Positions 30,502 through 39,799 of a stretch of DNA of 64,000 bases are shown here, piece by piece. The notes beneath the pieces are model-generated. The model was not told the origin of the DNA and searched no databases. It was given only the letters and a program-made list of their open reading frames with translations. How positions within the stretch are numbered: the first letter of the stretch is position 1; the number at the start of each line of letters is the position of its first letter. The DNA lies in the NCBI RefSeq assembly GCF_007991175.1, contig NZ_BJXV01000002.1:62001-126000 (forward strand), given 5' to 3'. A program made the translations under genes and the position numbers. This DNA comes from Halovibrio variabilis (GTDB taxonomy: Bacteria > Pseudomonadota > Gammaproteobacteria > Pseudomonadales > Halomonadaceae).

Positions 30502-30586
30502 TGGTGCGGATGGGGAGACTCGAACTCCCACACCTTACGGCACTAGAACCTAAATCTAGCGTGTCTACCAATTCCACCACATCCGC
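30502..30586 (-). tRNA. tRNA-Leu(UAG)
   Basis: An 85-base class II tRNA with encoded CCA (30502-30504 on the plus strand is TGG). The acceptor stem GCGGATG pairs with the CATCCGC end, the D arm has GGAATTGGTAGACAC, the anticodon loop is TTTAGGT (anticodon TAG) and there is a long variable arm. The anticodon stem CTAGA/TCTAG is perfect. Confidence 0.95.
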
Positions 30587-30728
30587 AAAGACGAGACGTA
30601 TATTATCATTTTTAGCGGGGAAGTCAATAAGCGCTTGGGTATTTGTACGCTGAGTTTGAATGGTGTCTTGCAAAGAGTTTGAATGGTTGATGGCAAAGCG
30701 TATGAATGGCCTATCATCAGGAGGCAGT

Positions 30729-31433
30729 ATGCTACGAAAGCGATGGTTGCAGCAGGGCGGTCACTGGTTAAAGCGAGCCATGCCTGGTTACTGCGCTTTT
30801 TGTTTGGCGCCTGCGCTACCCGGTCAAGGTTGGTGCGCCAGCTGCCTTAAGGACCTGCCTTGGAATCGCCATGCCTGTGAGCAGTGCGGCGACCCTGTTA
30901 CTCAAGGGCAGTCACGGTGCGGGCATTGCCTTGTTGAGCCTCCAGCCTTTACGTGTACTCAGGCGGGGTTGCTGTATCAGGGGGCTATTAAAGAGCTACT
31001 GCACGACTTTAAATTCCAGGCGTCTCCGCGGGCGGGGATATTGCTGTACGAGCTGATGCGAATGACGTCTCCGGCCTTGACTGGCGCAGCGTTGCTTGCG
31101 GTGCCTATGTACCCAAGCCATGCCCGCGAACGTGGCTTTAATCAGTCGTACTGGCTTGCAAAACAGTTGGGTGAGACGCTTGGCACACCCTTGGTCAAGG
31201 CGACGCGTATTAAAGATAGTTTTTCCCAGCGCACGTTGAATCGTCGCGAGCGGGCGGCAAACCTGGCCGGTGCGTTTAGATTGGAAGCTGAGCCTCCGGA
31301 GCATATTGTTATCATTGATGATGTCGTCACCACTGGCGCTACAGGGCATGCGCTAGCCAGTGCTGCTTTAGACGCCGGTGCTAAAAGAGTCGATATTTGG
31401 GCGGTAGCGCGGACACCTTTGGGCAAGGGTTGA
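30729..31433 (+). CDS. comF: ComF family phosphoribosyltransferase-like protein
   Basis: 234 residues. The N-terminal half has a zinc-finger-like set of cysteines (CAFC, CASC, CEQCGDP, CGHC, about residues 22-70); the C-terminal half has the PRTase motif VIIDDVVTTGAT (about 196-207) and the family segment RGFNQSYWLA. ComF homologues (GntX/YhgH) take part in DNA uptake or use of DNA as nutrient in some species. ATG at 30729 has a strong AGGAGG site; the earlier start at 30660 does not. Confidence 0.88.
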   Translation: MLRKRWLQQGGHWLKRAMPGYCAFCLAPALPGQGWCASCLKDLPWNRHACEQCGDPVTQGQSRCGHCLVEPPAFTCTQAGLLYQGAIKELLHDFKFQASPRAGILLYELMRMTSPALTGAALLAVPMYPSHARERGFNQSYWLAKQLGETLGTPLVKATRIKDSFSQRTLNRRERAANLAGAFRLEAEPPEHIVIIDDVVTTGATGHALASAALDAGAKRVDIWAVARTPLGKG

Positions 31434-31487
31434 TAGACTAGGCGTTTCGCCAATCCAATCGTTGTTTAGCCAACCCAGGAATGACCG

Positions 31488-32462
31488 ATGTCACACCCGT
31501 TTAGCTTGCTTTCGCCCGATTTAGTGATGTCTGCTATTGAGTCACTGGATATTTGGCCAGCAGGCGAGCCCTTCGCACTCAATAGCTATGAAAACCGTGT
31601 GCTGATGTTTCGCGATGACGATGGCAACAACTGGATTGTTAAATTTTACCGCCCACACCGCTGGTCAGACGCGGTGATTCAGGAAGAACATGATTTTTTG
31701 CAAGAGCTAGTTAACCAGCAGGTGCCGGCCGTCGCGCCCTGGCGTAACCACCAAGGGCTATCGCTGCATCACTATAAGGCGTTTAGTTTTGCCCTTTTCC
31801 CCCACTGCCCTGGGCAAGCGCCTGAGTTGGATAACCCCGCCCACCTGTTTGCCATGGGGGAGGTGCTTGGACGTTTACATCAGGTCTCGGCTAAAAAAGC
31901 GTTTCAGCATCGCCCACGCTTAGCAATGACGAGCGGTGTTCTTGAAGCTCAGCAGCGTGTGCTGACTAGCGAATGGTTAAGCCGCCATCAACGCCGCGCC
32001 TATGAGCAGGTGATTCAAAAAGTGCATCGGCAGCTTATAAAACACGAGGTGTCTGATAGCAGTATGATCCGTTGCCATGGGGACTGCCATTTGGGCAATG
32101 TGCTGGGGCGTGATGAGCAGTTTACGCTGGTCGATTTTGACGACTGCACCATGGCGCCCGCTATCCAGGATATCTGGATGCTACTGCCCACCGACGACCC
32201 TCAGGGCTGGCGGGCGTATTTAAATGAAATCACCGAAGGGTATGAGGAGACGCGCCCGTTTCCGACTGAGCAGATGGCGTTAATCGAACCGTTGAGAAGT
32301 TATCGGCTGATTCGCCACACGGCGTGGCTGGTATCACGCTGGGATGACCCGGCCTTTCCGCGGGCTTTTCCATGGCTGGCAGATAGTGGCTATTGGGATC
32401 AGCATATCCGCCAGTTAGAGCAGCAGTGTCTACAGTTAGACAACCCCCGCTGGTTGGCATAG
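31488..32462 (+). CDS. srkA: Stress response kinase SrkA (YihE/RdoA)
   Basis: A 324-residue (E. coli 328) aminoglycoside-phosphotransferase-fold Ser/Thr kinase. Key residues are visible: the catalytic HGDCHLGN (about 201-208) and the metal-binding LVDFDD (about 216-221); the family start is FALNSYENRVLMF. In E. coli it protects against programmed death under stress and is coregulated with dsbA via Cpx. Start ATG 31488 with AGGA upstream. No dsbA lies next to it here. Confidence 0.92.
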   Translation: MSHPFSLLSPDLVMSAIESLDIWPAGEPFALNSYENRVLMFRDDDGNNWIVKFYRPHRWSDAVIQEEHDFLQELVNQQVPAVAPWRNHQGLSLHHYKAFSFALFPHCPGQAPELDNPAHLFAMGEVLGRLHQVSAKKAFQHRPRLAMTSGVLEAQQRVLTSEWLSRHQRRAYEQVIQKVHRQLIKHEVSDSSMIRCHGDCHLGNVLGRDEQFTLVDFDDCTMAPAIQDIWMLLPTDDPQGWRAYLNEITEGYEETRPFPTEQMALIEPLRSYRLIRHTAWLVSRWDDPAFPRAFPWLADSGYWDQHIRQLEQQCLQLDNPRWLA

Positions 32463-32509
32463 AGCGAGCAAAGCCGGGGGCTGGTGACTGACTTAATCGA
32501 TTGACTGGC

Positions 32510-33064
32510 TTAATCGGGAACGGCTTCTTCGCGCGGGACGGGGTTGGCAACGCCCTCTCCATTTACCTCACGGCGTTGGCGGTTGAGTTCAGCCGAGGGG
32601 TTCTCCAGCTCCTCAATTTCAACCCTGTCGTTCAGGGTAAGCAAGAATGGCTGACCAGGAGCGAGCGTGCAGGGTGACCCCTCGCAGGCGATGCCATAAC
32701 GCCCGTCTTCGCCGTAAGCGCCCGCGCTAAATTCACCCGAAAAAATGTCACTGTCCGCATCGTGGGTTTCGATACAGGTTGCTTCTTGCGTGGTTATGCG
32801 AATTCGCTCGTCGGTTAATTGGGCATTGCCGATAATCACACAATATTCGGGCAACGAATGCGTTGCATCGGCTGCCTGAGTGGGATGCAACAAAATTTCG
32901 CTTAGTCGCGTCTGGTCCGCATCGAAGGTCAACTCTTCAACGACTTCAACGCCTACGGTTGCTTCGTTGGGCAATGAAAGCGTGGCATCTGCGGCATAAA
33001 TGGATGTGGCAAACAAAGGGGCCACAAGGGCGGTCAGCCGCAGCGCTGAGTGTTTAAATGACAT
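32510..33064 (-). CDS. Secreted hypothetical protein
   Basis: 184 residues with a clear signal peptide (1-24, cut after SIYA). The mature protein is acidic, predicted all-beta, with four cysteines (CVII, CIET, CEGSPC) that could form disulphides in the periplasm. No family recognised. It is convergent to srkA, separated by 47 bases. Confidence 0.6.
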   Translation of the reverse strand: MSFKHSALRLTALVAPLFATSIYAADATLSLPNEATVGVEVVEELTFDADQTRLSEILLHPTQAADATHSLPEYCVIIGNAQLTDERIRITTQEATCIETHDADSDIFSGEFSAGAYGEDGRYGIACEGSPCTLAPGQPFLLTLNDRVEIEELENPSAELNRQRREVNGEGVANPVPREEAVPD

Positions 33065-33349
33065 GGCGAACTCTCAATGTTGGTTATTGATTTATCATAT
33101 CACAGGGCACCGGTTTGCGAAGAGGTCGGCGCGGCGCTCTGCCACAGGCCAGGCAGGTAGGTTAAAATACGTTTTCGGTTCAATAGTTGTTGTGCAGCTT
33201 CTTATATAAGTATAGTTTTTGTACAGTAATGGCCAGAAGGGCGTTGAGCGACCCCCTTCTCAATATGCTTAAATTACCCACTACGCAAAAAGTAGTTGTG
33301 CTAAGAAATAACTGAACGCGACTGCGCATAGATTTTGAAGAGGCTTAAC

Positions 33350-33901
33350 ATGTCAGACGATATCGCCCATCACTACCGCCAGATAATCTCAGCGCTTGGG
33401 GAAGACCCCGATCGTGAAGGGTTGAGAGATACGCCTCAGCGTGCCGCCAAAGCCATGCAGTTTTTAAATGCGGGCTACTCCCAGTCGCTGGAAGGAATTG
33501 TCAACGGCGCGGTATTCGAGTCGCAGACCGATGAAATGGTGCTGGTAAAAGACATTGAGCTTTATTCAATGTGTGAACACCATCTACTGCCCTTTATTGG
33601 CAAGTGCCATATCGCCTATTTGCCCAACGGTAAGGTGTTAGGGCTGTCTAAATTTGCCCGCATCGTCGATATGTTTGCCCGCCGTATGCAGATACAAGAG
33701 AATCTAACCCGCGAGATTGCCGAAGCGGTGCAAGAAGTGACTCAGGCGAAGGGGGTGGCGGTGGTCATTGAGGCACGCCACCTATGCATGATGATGCGAG
33801 GCGTAGAAAAACAGAATTCGAGTATGACCTCATCGGTGATGTTAGGCGCGTTTCGTAGCAACCAAGCGACTCGGCAAGAGTTTTTAATGCTGATTAATTG
33901 A
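33350..33901 (+). CDS. folE: GTP cyclohydrolase I (FolE)
   Basis: First enzyme of folate/pterin synthesis, GTP to 7,8-dihydroneopterin triphosphate. 183 residues, the short form typical of pseudomonads. Zn ligands are in [10 protein letters not shown] (about 73-82) and HLCMMMRG (about 144-151); the [15 protein letters not shown] helix is canonical. Start ATG 33350 with GAGG upstream; a TTG five codons earlier is less likely. Confidence 0.95.
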   Translation: MSDDIAHHYRQIISALGEDPDREGLRDTPQRAAKAMQFLNAGYSQSLEGIVNGAVFESQTDEMVLVKDIELYSMCEHHLLPFIGKCHIAYLPNGKVLGLSKFARIVDMFARRMQIQENLTREIAEAVQEVTQAKGVAVVIEARHLCMMMRGVEKQNSSMTSSVMLGAFRSNQATRQEFLMLIN

Positions 33902-34019
33902 TCCAGGCATTGGTTATTGGCCAATAAGGCAGGCCACAAATTTGGTTAAAAGGGGTATTTCGTCTTAGCATGAAGAGGTTAATAAGCCTATAAGGCCATT
34001 ATTTGGTCAGGAGTCTGTC

Positions 34020-35477
34020 ATGGAAGCGCTTAAAGAGACACAGCTGTATTGCCCCTTCGCCTACATTGATGGGAGTTGGGTGGCAGCAGATAGCGGTGAA
34101 CAGATCGCGGTACTGAACCCGGCAACCGGCGAAGCGATTGGCGATATTCCCCGCTTGGGTAAGGCCGAAACCGAACGGGCGATCGACGCCGCGGATGCCG
34201 CCTTGCCGGCATGGCGTGCCCTTACCGCTCAAGAACGCGCTGACTTGCTGTTAAAGTGGCACGATTTGATGCTGGAGCATCAAGACGACCTTGCCATGCT
34301 GATGACGTTTGAGCAGGGCAAGCCGCTAAAAGAAGCGGCGGGCGAGATTGCTTATGCGGCCAGCTTTTTACGCTGGTTTGCCGAAGAGGCGCGGCGCGTT
34401 TACGGCGAAACGATTCCGGCGGCAAAAGCCAATCAACGTATCGTGGTGACCAAACAGCCGGTGGGCGTCGTGGGCGCTATTACGCCGTGGAATTTTCCCG
34501 CGGCGATGATCACCCGCAAAGCCGGGGCAGCATTGGCCGCTGGTTGCACCATTGTGGTGAAACCAGCCAGCCAGACCCCGTTTTCCGCCACGGCGCTGGC
34601 ACTATTGGCCGAGCGCGCGGGTATCCCTCGCGGTGTCTTCAACGTGGTGCCGGGCAGCGCTAGCGAAATAGCGCAAGCCATGACGCAGTCGCCTAAAGTA
34701 CGCAAAATTACCTTCACAGGGTCTACCGAAGTAGGCCGCAAGCTGATGACGCAAGCCGCTGAGCATATCCAGAAAATCTCTTTAGAGCTGGGTGGCAATG
34801 CGCCGTTTATTGTCTTTGAAGATGCCGATTTAGACGCTGCCGTGGAAGGCGCGATGGCGGCTAAATTCCGCAATGCAGGTCAGACCTGCGTGTGCACCAA
34901 CCGCTTTTTAGTCCAGTCCAGCGTGATCAACGCGTTTTGTGAAAAGTTGGCCGTGGCGATGAACAGCGAGCTGCATGTGGGCAATGGCACCCAGCCGAAC
35001 ATTAATATTGGCCCGTTAATCGATGGGGATGCGGTTAAAAAAGTCAGCGAGCATGTTCAGGACGCGATGGATAATGGCGCAGAGCTGCTGCTCGGCGGTC
35101 ATCCGCATCCGCTCGGGGGTAATTTCTTCACACCAACGCTGATCAGCTTTGCCACCGATCAAATGAAAGTGGCTCACGAGGAAACCTTTGGCCCGCTAGC
35201 AGCGGTCTTCCCGTTTGACGACGAAGAAACCGCTATCGAAATGGCCAATGATACCCAGTACGGATTGGCTTCTTATTTCTACTCCCGCGATCTTGCCCGT
35301 GTATGGCGAGTCGCCGAGGCGCTGGAGTACGGCATGGTGGGCATTAACACCGGGGCTATTTCCAACGCCGCTGCACCGTTTGGTGGGGTAAAAGCGTCGG
35401 GCTTAGGTCGTGAAGGCGGTCATCAAGGCTTGGAAGAGTATTTGGAAACCAAGTATCTGTGTATTGACCTTGGCTAA
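34020..35477 (+). CDS. gabD: Succinate-semialdehyde dehydrogenase GabD
   Basis: NAD(P)+-dependent aldehyde dehydrogenase converting succinate semialdehyde to succinate; 485 residues (E. coli 482). The catalytic base lies in LELGGNAPF, the nucleophile in GQTCVCTNRF (two cysteines two apart, as in E. coli GabD), and the cofactor segment in PWNFPAAMITRK. ATG at 34020 with CAGGAG upstream. It has no gabT or regulator beside it in this window, so glutarate or other semialdehydes remain possible substrates. Confidence 0.88.
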   Translation: MEALKETQLYCPFAYIDGSWVAADSGEQIAVLNPATGEAIGDIPRLGKAETERAIDAADAALPAWRALTAQERADLLLKWHDLMLEHQDDLAMLMTFEQGKPLKEAAGEIAYAASFLRWFAEEARRVYGETIPAAKANQRIVVTKQPVGVVGAITPWNFPAAMITRKAGAALAAGCTIVVKPASQTPFSATALALLAERAGIPRGVFNVVPGSASEIAQAMTQSPKVRKITFTGSTEVGRKLMTQAAEHIQKISLELGGNAPFIVFEDADLDAAVEGAMAAKFRNAGQTCVCTNRFLVQSSVINAFCEKLAVAMNSELHVGNGTQPNINIGPLIDGDAVKKVSEHVQDAMDNGAELLLGGHPHPLGGNFFTPTLISFATDQMKVAHEETFGPLAAVFPFDDEETAIEMANDTQYGLASYFYSRDLARVWRVAEALEYGMVGINTGAISNAAAPFGGVKASGLGREGGHQGLEEYLETKYLCIDLG

Positions 35478-35539
35478 GCGTCTGGCCTTTTTTTGGCTCT
35501 CTCTGATGGCCAAAAAACGGTGTGGAAAAATAACCTAAA

Positions 35540-35585
35540 AAAGCCCCCACCGGTACGCTCTTGTAAAGCGTCCGGTGGGGGCTTT
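35540..35585. terminator. Bidirectional terminator between gabD and purH
   Basis: A 19-bp stem with one bulge (35540-35559 with 35567-35585), loop of about 7 bases, A run on the left and T run on the right. It serves the convergent gabD (+) and purH (-). Confidence 0.87.
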
Positions 35586-35608
35586 GGGGTTTTATGACGC
35601 GATACGCT

Positions 35609-37207
35609 TTAGTGGCGGAAGTGGCGCATACCGGTGAAGACCATGGCAATGCCTGCTTCGTCGGCGGCGTCGATCACTTCCTGATCGCGCATGGAGCCCC
35701 CCGGCTGAATAACGGCGGTAATACCTGCCGCTGCGGCGGCATCAATGCCATCGCGGAAGGGGAAAAACGCATCAGACGCCATCACTGAGCCCGGGACCGA
35801 TAGGCCTTCATCAGCGGCCTTAATGCCGGCAATTTTAGCCGAATACACACGGCTCATTTGCCCGGCGCCGACGCCCACGGTCTGGCCGTCTTTGGCGTAC
35901 ACAATGGCATTGGATTTGACGAATTTCGCCACCCGCCAAGCAAAGGCGAGGTCGCGTAGTTCCTGCTCGCTGGGCGCGCGCTGGCTAACCACGGTTAAGT
36001 TGTCCCGGGTGACCATGCCGTCGTCGCGCTCTTGCACCAGCAAGCCGCCATTGACGCGTTTAAAATCAACGCTTGCCTGGTGCTCACCGGGCCATTGCGC
36101 GCTTACGTCTAACAACCGCACGTTCTGCTTGTTGGCCACAATGGCGGCGGCTTCGCCACTCACCCCAGGGGCAATAATCACCTCGACGAACTGACGGTCA
36201 ATAATCGCCTGAGCAGTCTCCGCGTCCAGCGGCGTATTGAAGGCGATAATGCCGCCAAAGGCGCTGGTAGGGTCAGTGGCAAAGGCTTTGTCATAGGCCG
36301 CCAGCGCGGATTCGCCAACCGCTACGCCGCAAGGGTTGGCATGCTTGACGATCACGCAAGCGGTGTCGCTAAAGGCTTTTACGCACTCAAAGGCGGCGTC
36401 GGTATCGGCGACATTGTTGTAGGAGAGTGGCTTGCCCTGGAGCATTTTGGCGGTAGCGACGCTGGGCCCGCTGGCCTGAGGGTCAACGTAGAACGCTGCC
36501 TGCTGATGGGGGTTCTCACCGTAGCGCATATCCTGCTTTTTATGCAGCTGCAGGTTAAACGTGCGCGGGAAGGCCTGATCGGCGGTGTTGACCTTACGGC
36601 CGAGGTAGTCGGCAATCGCGCCGTCGTAGCCGGCGGTGTGTTCAAAGGCTTTAACCGCTAGGTCGAAGCGTGTGGCGCTACTCACCTGGCCATCTTGGGC
36701 GGCTAGCTCGCCCAGGACGCGCGCGTAATCGCCATTATTGACCACGATGGTGGTGTAGGCGTGATTTTTAGCGCAGGCGCGCACCATGGTGGGGCCACCA
36801 ATATCGATGTTTTCGATGGCCTCTTCTAGCGTGCAGTCCGGCTTGGCAACGGTGGCGGCAAAGGGGTAGAGATTGACCACCACCATATCGATCGGGGTAA
36901 TGTCGTTCTCGGCCATCACGGCGTCATCCTGGCCGCGACGGGCCAAGATGCCGCCGTGAATTTTAGGGTGTAGCGTTTTGACGCGGCCATCCATGATTTC
37001 AGGAAAGCCGGTGTGTTCAGAGACTTCTTTCACCGGAATGGCATTTTCCTGCAGCAGGCGGAAAGTGCCCCCCGTGGAGAGCAGCTCAACGCCGCGTTCA
37101 GCCAGACCGCTGGCGAATTCCACAATGCCGGTTTTATCAGAAACGCTTAAAAGGGCGCGGCGGACGGGGGTAGCGTTGCTATCAGCCATGAGAGGGTTTT
37201 CAGCCAT
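35609..37207 (-). CDS. purH: Bifunctional AICAR formyltransferase / IMP cyclohydrolase PurH
   Basis: Catalyses the last two steps of IMP synthesis. 532 residues (E. coli 529). The cyclohydrolase domain is N-terminal ([37 protein letters not shown]) and the transformylase domain C-terminal (KHANPCG about 285-291, [15 protein letters not shown] near the end). Two candidate starts, ATG at 37207 and 37189, lie in a duplicated CTCATGGCTGA context; neither has a strong ribosome binding site. purD, its usual partner, is not adjacent. Confidence 0.96.
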   Translation of the reverse strand: MAENPLMADSNATPVRRALLSVSDKTGIVEFASGLAERGVELLSTGGTFRLLQENAIPVKEVSEHTGFPEIMDGRVKTLHPKIHGGILARRGQDDAVMAENDITPIDMVVVNLYPFAATVAKPDCTLEEAIENIDIGGPTMVRACAKNHAYTTIVVNNGDYARVLGELAAQDGQVSSATRFDLAVKAFEHTAGYDGAIADYLGRKVNTADQAFPRTFNLQLHKKQDMRYGENPHQQAAFYVDPQASGPSVATAKMLQGKPLSYNNVADTDAAFECVKAFSDTACVIVKHANPCGVAVGESALAAYDKAFATDPTSAFGGIIAFNTPLDAETAQAIIDRQFVEVIIAPGVSGEAAAIVANKQNVRLLDVSAQWPGEHQASVDFKRVNGGLLVQERDDGMVTRDNLTVVSQRAPSEQELRDLAFAWRVAKFVKSNAIVYAKDGQTVGVGAGQMSRVYSAKIAGIKAADEGLSVPGSVMASDAFFPFRDGIDAAAAAGITAVIQPGGSMRDQEVIDAADEAGIAMVFTGMRHFRH

Positions 37208-37257
37208 GAGAATGCTCGTGTGCAGAGTCGCGAATTAAAAATAATAACGCCCCAGGG

Positions 37258-37665
37258 TTATGGGGCGTCACCTTCGATAAGTCCGTAAAGCTTGAGTTTC
37301 TTGCGCAGGGTGCCGCGGTTTAAGCCAAGAATATCAGCGGCTCGAGTTTGGTTGCCATCGGTATGTTCCAAAACACAGGCCAGTAAAGGCGCTTCTACTT
37401 CGGCCATCACCATGGCATACAGGTCGCTTGCCTGGCTGCCATCGAGATGCTCGAAGTAGCGGCGCATAGCCGATTCCACCACTTCTCGCAGTGGCTGGGG
37501 CGGCGTGGTGCTAGCGTCGGGGTCAGCCAGTGTGCCCGTTAAATGGGCGCTGCTGATGGTCGAAAACGCGTCGCTGGGCAAGGCGTCGCGGGCATAAGTA
37601 TCGTTAGAGCTAGAGTAGCTATCGCTAGAATAAGTATCGCTAGAGAGAAGATCGCGTTCGGTCAT
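37258..37665 (-). CDS. fis: DNA-binding protein Fis, with N-terminal extension
   Basis: Nucleoid protein and global regulator. The C-terminal part from PLREVVESAMRRYFEHLDG onward is canonical Fis with the helix-turn-helix NQTRAADILGLNRGTLRKKLK (about residues 105-125). At 135 residues it is about 37 longer than E. coli Fis; the extra N-terminal part is rich in Ser, Asp and Tyr, with repeated SSDTY/SSDSY units. The ATG at 37665 overlaps the dusB stop (ATGA), as expected for dusB-fis, and no later start would give a complete protein. Confidence 0.94.
   Translation of the reverse strand: MTERDLLSSDTYSSDSYSSSNDTYARDALPSDAFSTISSAHLTGTLADPDASTTPPQPLREVVESAMRRYFEHLDGSQASDLYAMVMAEVEAPLLACVLEHTDGNQTRAADILGLNRGTLRKKLKLYGLIEGDAP
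37599..37644. repeat. In-frame repeats in the 5' end of fis
   Basis: The core TATCG(C/T)TAGA occurs three times (37599-37608, 37620-37629, 37635-37644) at intervals of 21 and 15 bases, both multiples of three. On the coding strand it encodes the Ser-Asp-Thr-Tyr-type repeats of the Fis extension. Confidence 0.8.
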
Positions 37666-38714
37666 GCAGCATAGCTTCCTTTGGCTAGCAAGCGCGTGGC
37701 GGCATCGAGGGCCATCGCGTCGTTGATCCAGGTAAATTGCCTTTCAGGTGACGCTAACGCATTGAACTGCTGCTTAAGTGCACGCTGTTGTGGCGGCGTA
37801 AAACGCGGGTCGTCGCTGAGGTACCAGCCGACATGTTTGCGCGCGATCCGCACGCCCATGGTGGTCCCATAAAACGCGTGCAACGCCGCTACGTGGCTGT
37901 GAAGCACTTGGTGACGCTCCGTCAGGCTAGGCAAAGCCATCCGCTCTCCATACTGGAGATAGTGATCGACCTGTTGAAAGATCCACGGGTTGCCTTGCGC
38001 GCCGCGGCCAACCATCACCGCATCGGCGCCGGTATAAGCGAGTACCTCGGCGCCTTTTTCCGGGTTTGTTATGTCACCGTTGGCGATCACCGGTATCGAC
38101 AGGCGAGACTTGATCTCGGCAATCGTGTCGTACTCTGCCTGCCCAGTATAGCGCTGTTGGCGATGTCGGCCATGAACGGCTAACGCTTGAATGCCCGCTG
38201 CCTCGGCAAGCTGGGCGATGCGCACGCCATTGTTCGATTCGGCGCACCAGCCGGTGCGTATTTTCAGCGTGACCGGGATATCCACGGCCGCCACTACCGC
38301 ATCGAGGATCTCGGCGACTAAAGCTTCATCGCGCAATAGCGCCGACCCAGCGGCTTTGTTGCATACCTTTTTGGCAGGGCAGCCCATGTTGATATCAATA
38401 ATTTGCGCGCCCAGCTCGGCATTCAAGCGCGCCGCCTGGGCGAGCATTTCAGCATCGCCGCCGGCGATTTGGACGACCCGCGGGTCGGGCTCGCCGCGGT
38501 GATCCATCCGCCGCTGGGATTTGCGCGTATGCCACAGGCTAGGGTCCGCCGTGACCATTTCACCCACTACCCAGCCAGCGCCCAGCCGTCGGCATAGCTG
38601 ACGAAAAGGTTGGTCGGTAACGCCGGCCATGGGCGCCAGTATCACCCGGTTGGGTAATACGTACGGCCCAATGCGGGCGGCCCCTATGGGGGGTGGCGGT
38701 GTGGTCAATGTCAT
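37662..38714 (-). CDS. dusB: tRNA-dihydrouridine synthase DusB
   Basis: FMN enzyme reducing uridine in the tRNA D loop; 350 residues. TIM-barrel motifs: LAPMAGVTDQPFRQLCRR near the N-terminus, the catalytic Cys in INMGCPAKKVCNKAAGSALL (about 108-127), VHGRHRQQRYTG and VIANGDITNPEKG, and the phosphate-binding GADAVMVGRGAQGNPW. ATG at 38714. Cotranscribed with fis, overlapping by 4 bases, as in enterobacteria. Confidence 0.95.
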   Translation of the reverse strand: MTLTTPPPPIGAARIGPYVLPNRVILAPMAGVTDQPFRQLCRRLGAGWVVGEMVTADPSLWHTRKSQRRMDHRGEPDPRVVQIAGGDAEMLAQAARLNAELGAQIIDINMGCPAKKVCNKAAGSALLRDEALVAEILDAVVAAVDIPVTLKIRTGWCAESNNGVRIAQLAEAAGIQALAVHGRHRQQRYTGQAEYDTIAEIKSRLSIPVIANGDITNPEKGAEVLAYTGADAVMVGRGAQGNPWIFQQVDHYLQYGERMALPSLTERHQVLHSHVAALHAFYGTTMGVRIARKHVGWYLSDDPRFTPPQQRALKQQFNALASPERQFTWINDAMALDAATRLLAKGSYAA

Positions 38715-38806
38715 GGCATCAGGCTATGTGGCTGTCGGCGAGTAGGTGCTTTAGGGGGACGCATGATACGCCTACTTGACGAAAGGGTGAAGGCCGAGAC
38801 GTCGCT

Positions 38807-39721
38807 TTACTGTCGCCGCCGTCCGCTAAGGCGCACCCAGCCTTCCCGAATCACCGGCTCGTCCATGATCAAGCCCTGTTCCACGTAGGCCTGGTAAACC
38901 TTATCAGCCTGATTGGCCAAAATGCCGGAAAGCGCCAGACGGCCACCGGGCGCCACGTGCCCGGCAATCATCCCTGCCAGCTCAACCAGCGGGCCGGCTA
39001 AAATATTAGCGGTGACAACGGGGTAGTCGCCGTTATCGTTTAGCTGACCAGGGTAGTAGAGGTTCAGGTCCGACTCGGCAATCGCATTGCGCTCGGCGTT
39101 ATCCCGGCTGGCCTGCAGTGCCTGAGGGTCAATGTCGGTGGCGTCGGCATGGCGGGCACCCAGCTTGAGCGCTGCGATCGCCAGAATGCCCGAGCCGCAG
39201 CCCACATCCAGCACGCTTTGCTGGGCTAAGTGGCCAGCCACGGCCAGCTCGTCGAGCCACTCCAAGCACAGGGCCGTAGTCGGATGCGTACCGGTGCCAA
39301 AGGCAAGGCCTGGGTCGAGAATCAAGTTAACGGCGTCGGCTTGGGGAGGCGTATGCCAGCTAGGCACAATCCATAGCCGCTGACCCATGCGCAGTGGCTT
39401 GAAATCTTCCATCCACTCGCGCTCCCAATCACGGTCGGCGAGTAGTTCATACTCGATGGTGGGGCAGGGTTCGCCGGGCTGTTGCTCCGCCCAGGCGGCT
39501 TCGATACGCGCCAGCATACTTTCGACGCCCTCCAGGTCGTCGTAAAGGCCGGTCAGGATAGTATCTTCCCACAGCGGGGTAGTGCCACGCTCGGGCTCAA
39601 AGACCGGATCGTCGTGGGCGTCTTGAAGGCCAATAGCGGTGGCGCCCTCATCAAGCAGCAGTTCTTCGAGAAACTCGGCCTGCTCGGGGGCGACATGGGC
39701 CTTGAGTTGCAGCCAGGGCAT
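38807..39721 (-). CDS. prmA: Ribosomal protein L11 methyltransferase PrmA
   Basis: SAM-dependent enzyme trimethylating L11; 304 residues (E. coli 293). It starts MPWLQLKAHV as the family does; the SAM site is LDVGCGSGILAIAALKLGA (about 169-187) and the substrate motif is NILAGPL. ATG at 39721 with GGAGA upstream. It lies between accC and dusB on the minus strand, the same neighbourhood as in Pseudomonas. Confidence 0.95.
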   Translation of the reverse strand: MPWLQLKAHVAPEQAEFLEELLLDEGATAIGLQDAHDDPVFEPERGTTPLWEDTILTGLYDDLEGVESMLARIEAAWAEQQPGEPCPTIEYELLADRDWEREWMEDFKPLRMGQRLWIVPSWHTPPQADAVNLILDPGLAFGTGTHPTTALCLEWLDELAVAGHLAQQSVLDVGCGSGILAIAALKLGARHADATDIDPQALQASRDNAERNAIAESDLNLYYPGQLNDNGDYPVVTANILAGPLVELAGMIAGHVAPGGRLALSGILANQADKVYQAYVEQGLIMDEPVIREGWVRLSGRRRQ

Positions 39722-39748
39722 GGGATTCTCCGCAATTAAAGACAAGTA

Positions 39749-39770
39749 CGGGGTGGACGTAGCCACCCCG
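39749..39770 (-). terminator. Hairpin between accC and prmA
   Basis: A perfect 8-bp stem (CGGGGTGG with CCACCCCG) and 6-base loop begins 30 bases past the accC stop. No proper T run follows on the minus strand, so it may attenuate or stabilise rather than end the transcript. Confidence 0.5.
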
Positions 39771-39799
39771 CTGAGTATCACACAGTGCGCTGGACGGCG

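Noticed and set aside
33914..33927. TTATTGGCCAATAA perfect palindrome after folE as a terminator
   Set aside because: No loop, low stem stability and no T run; it could be a binding site but nothing supports one.
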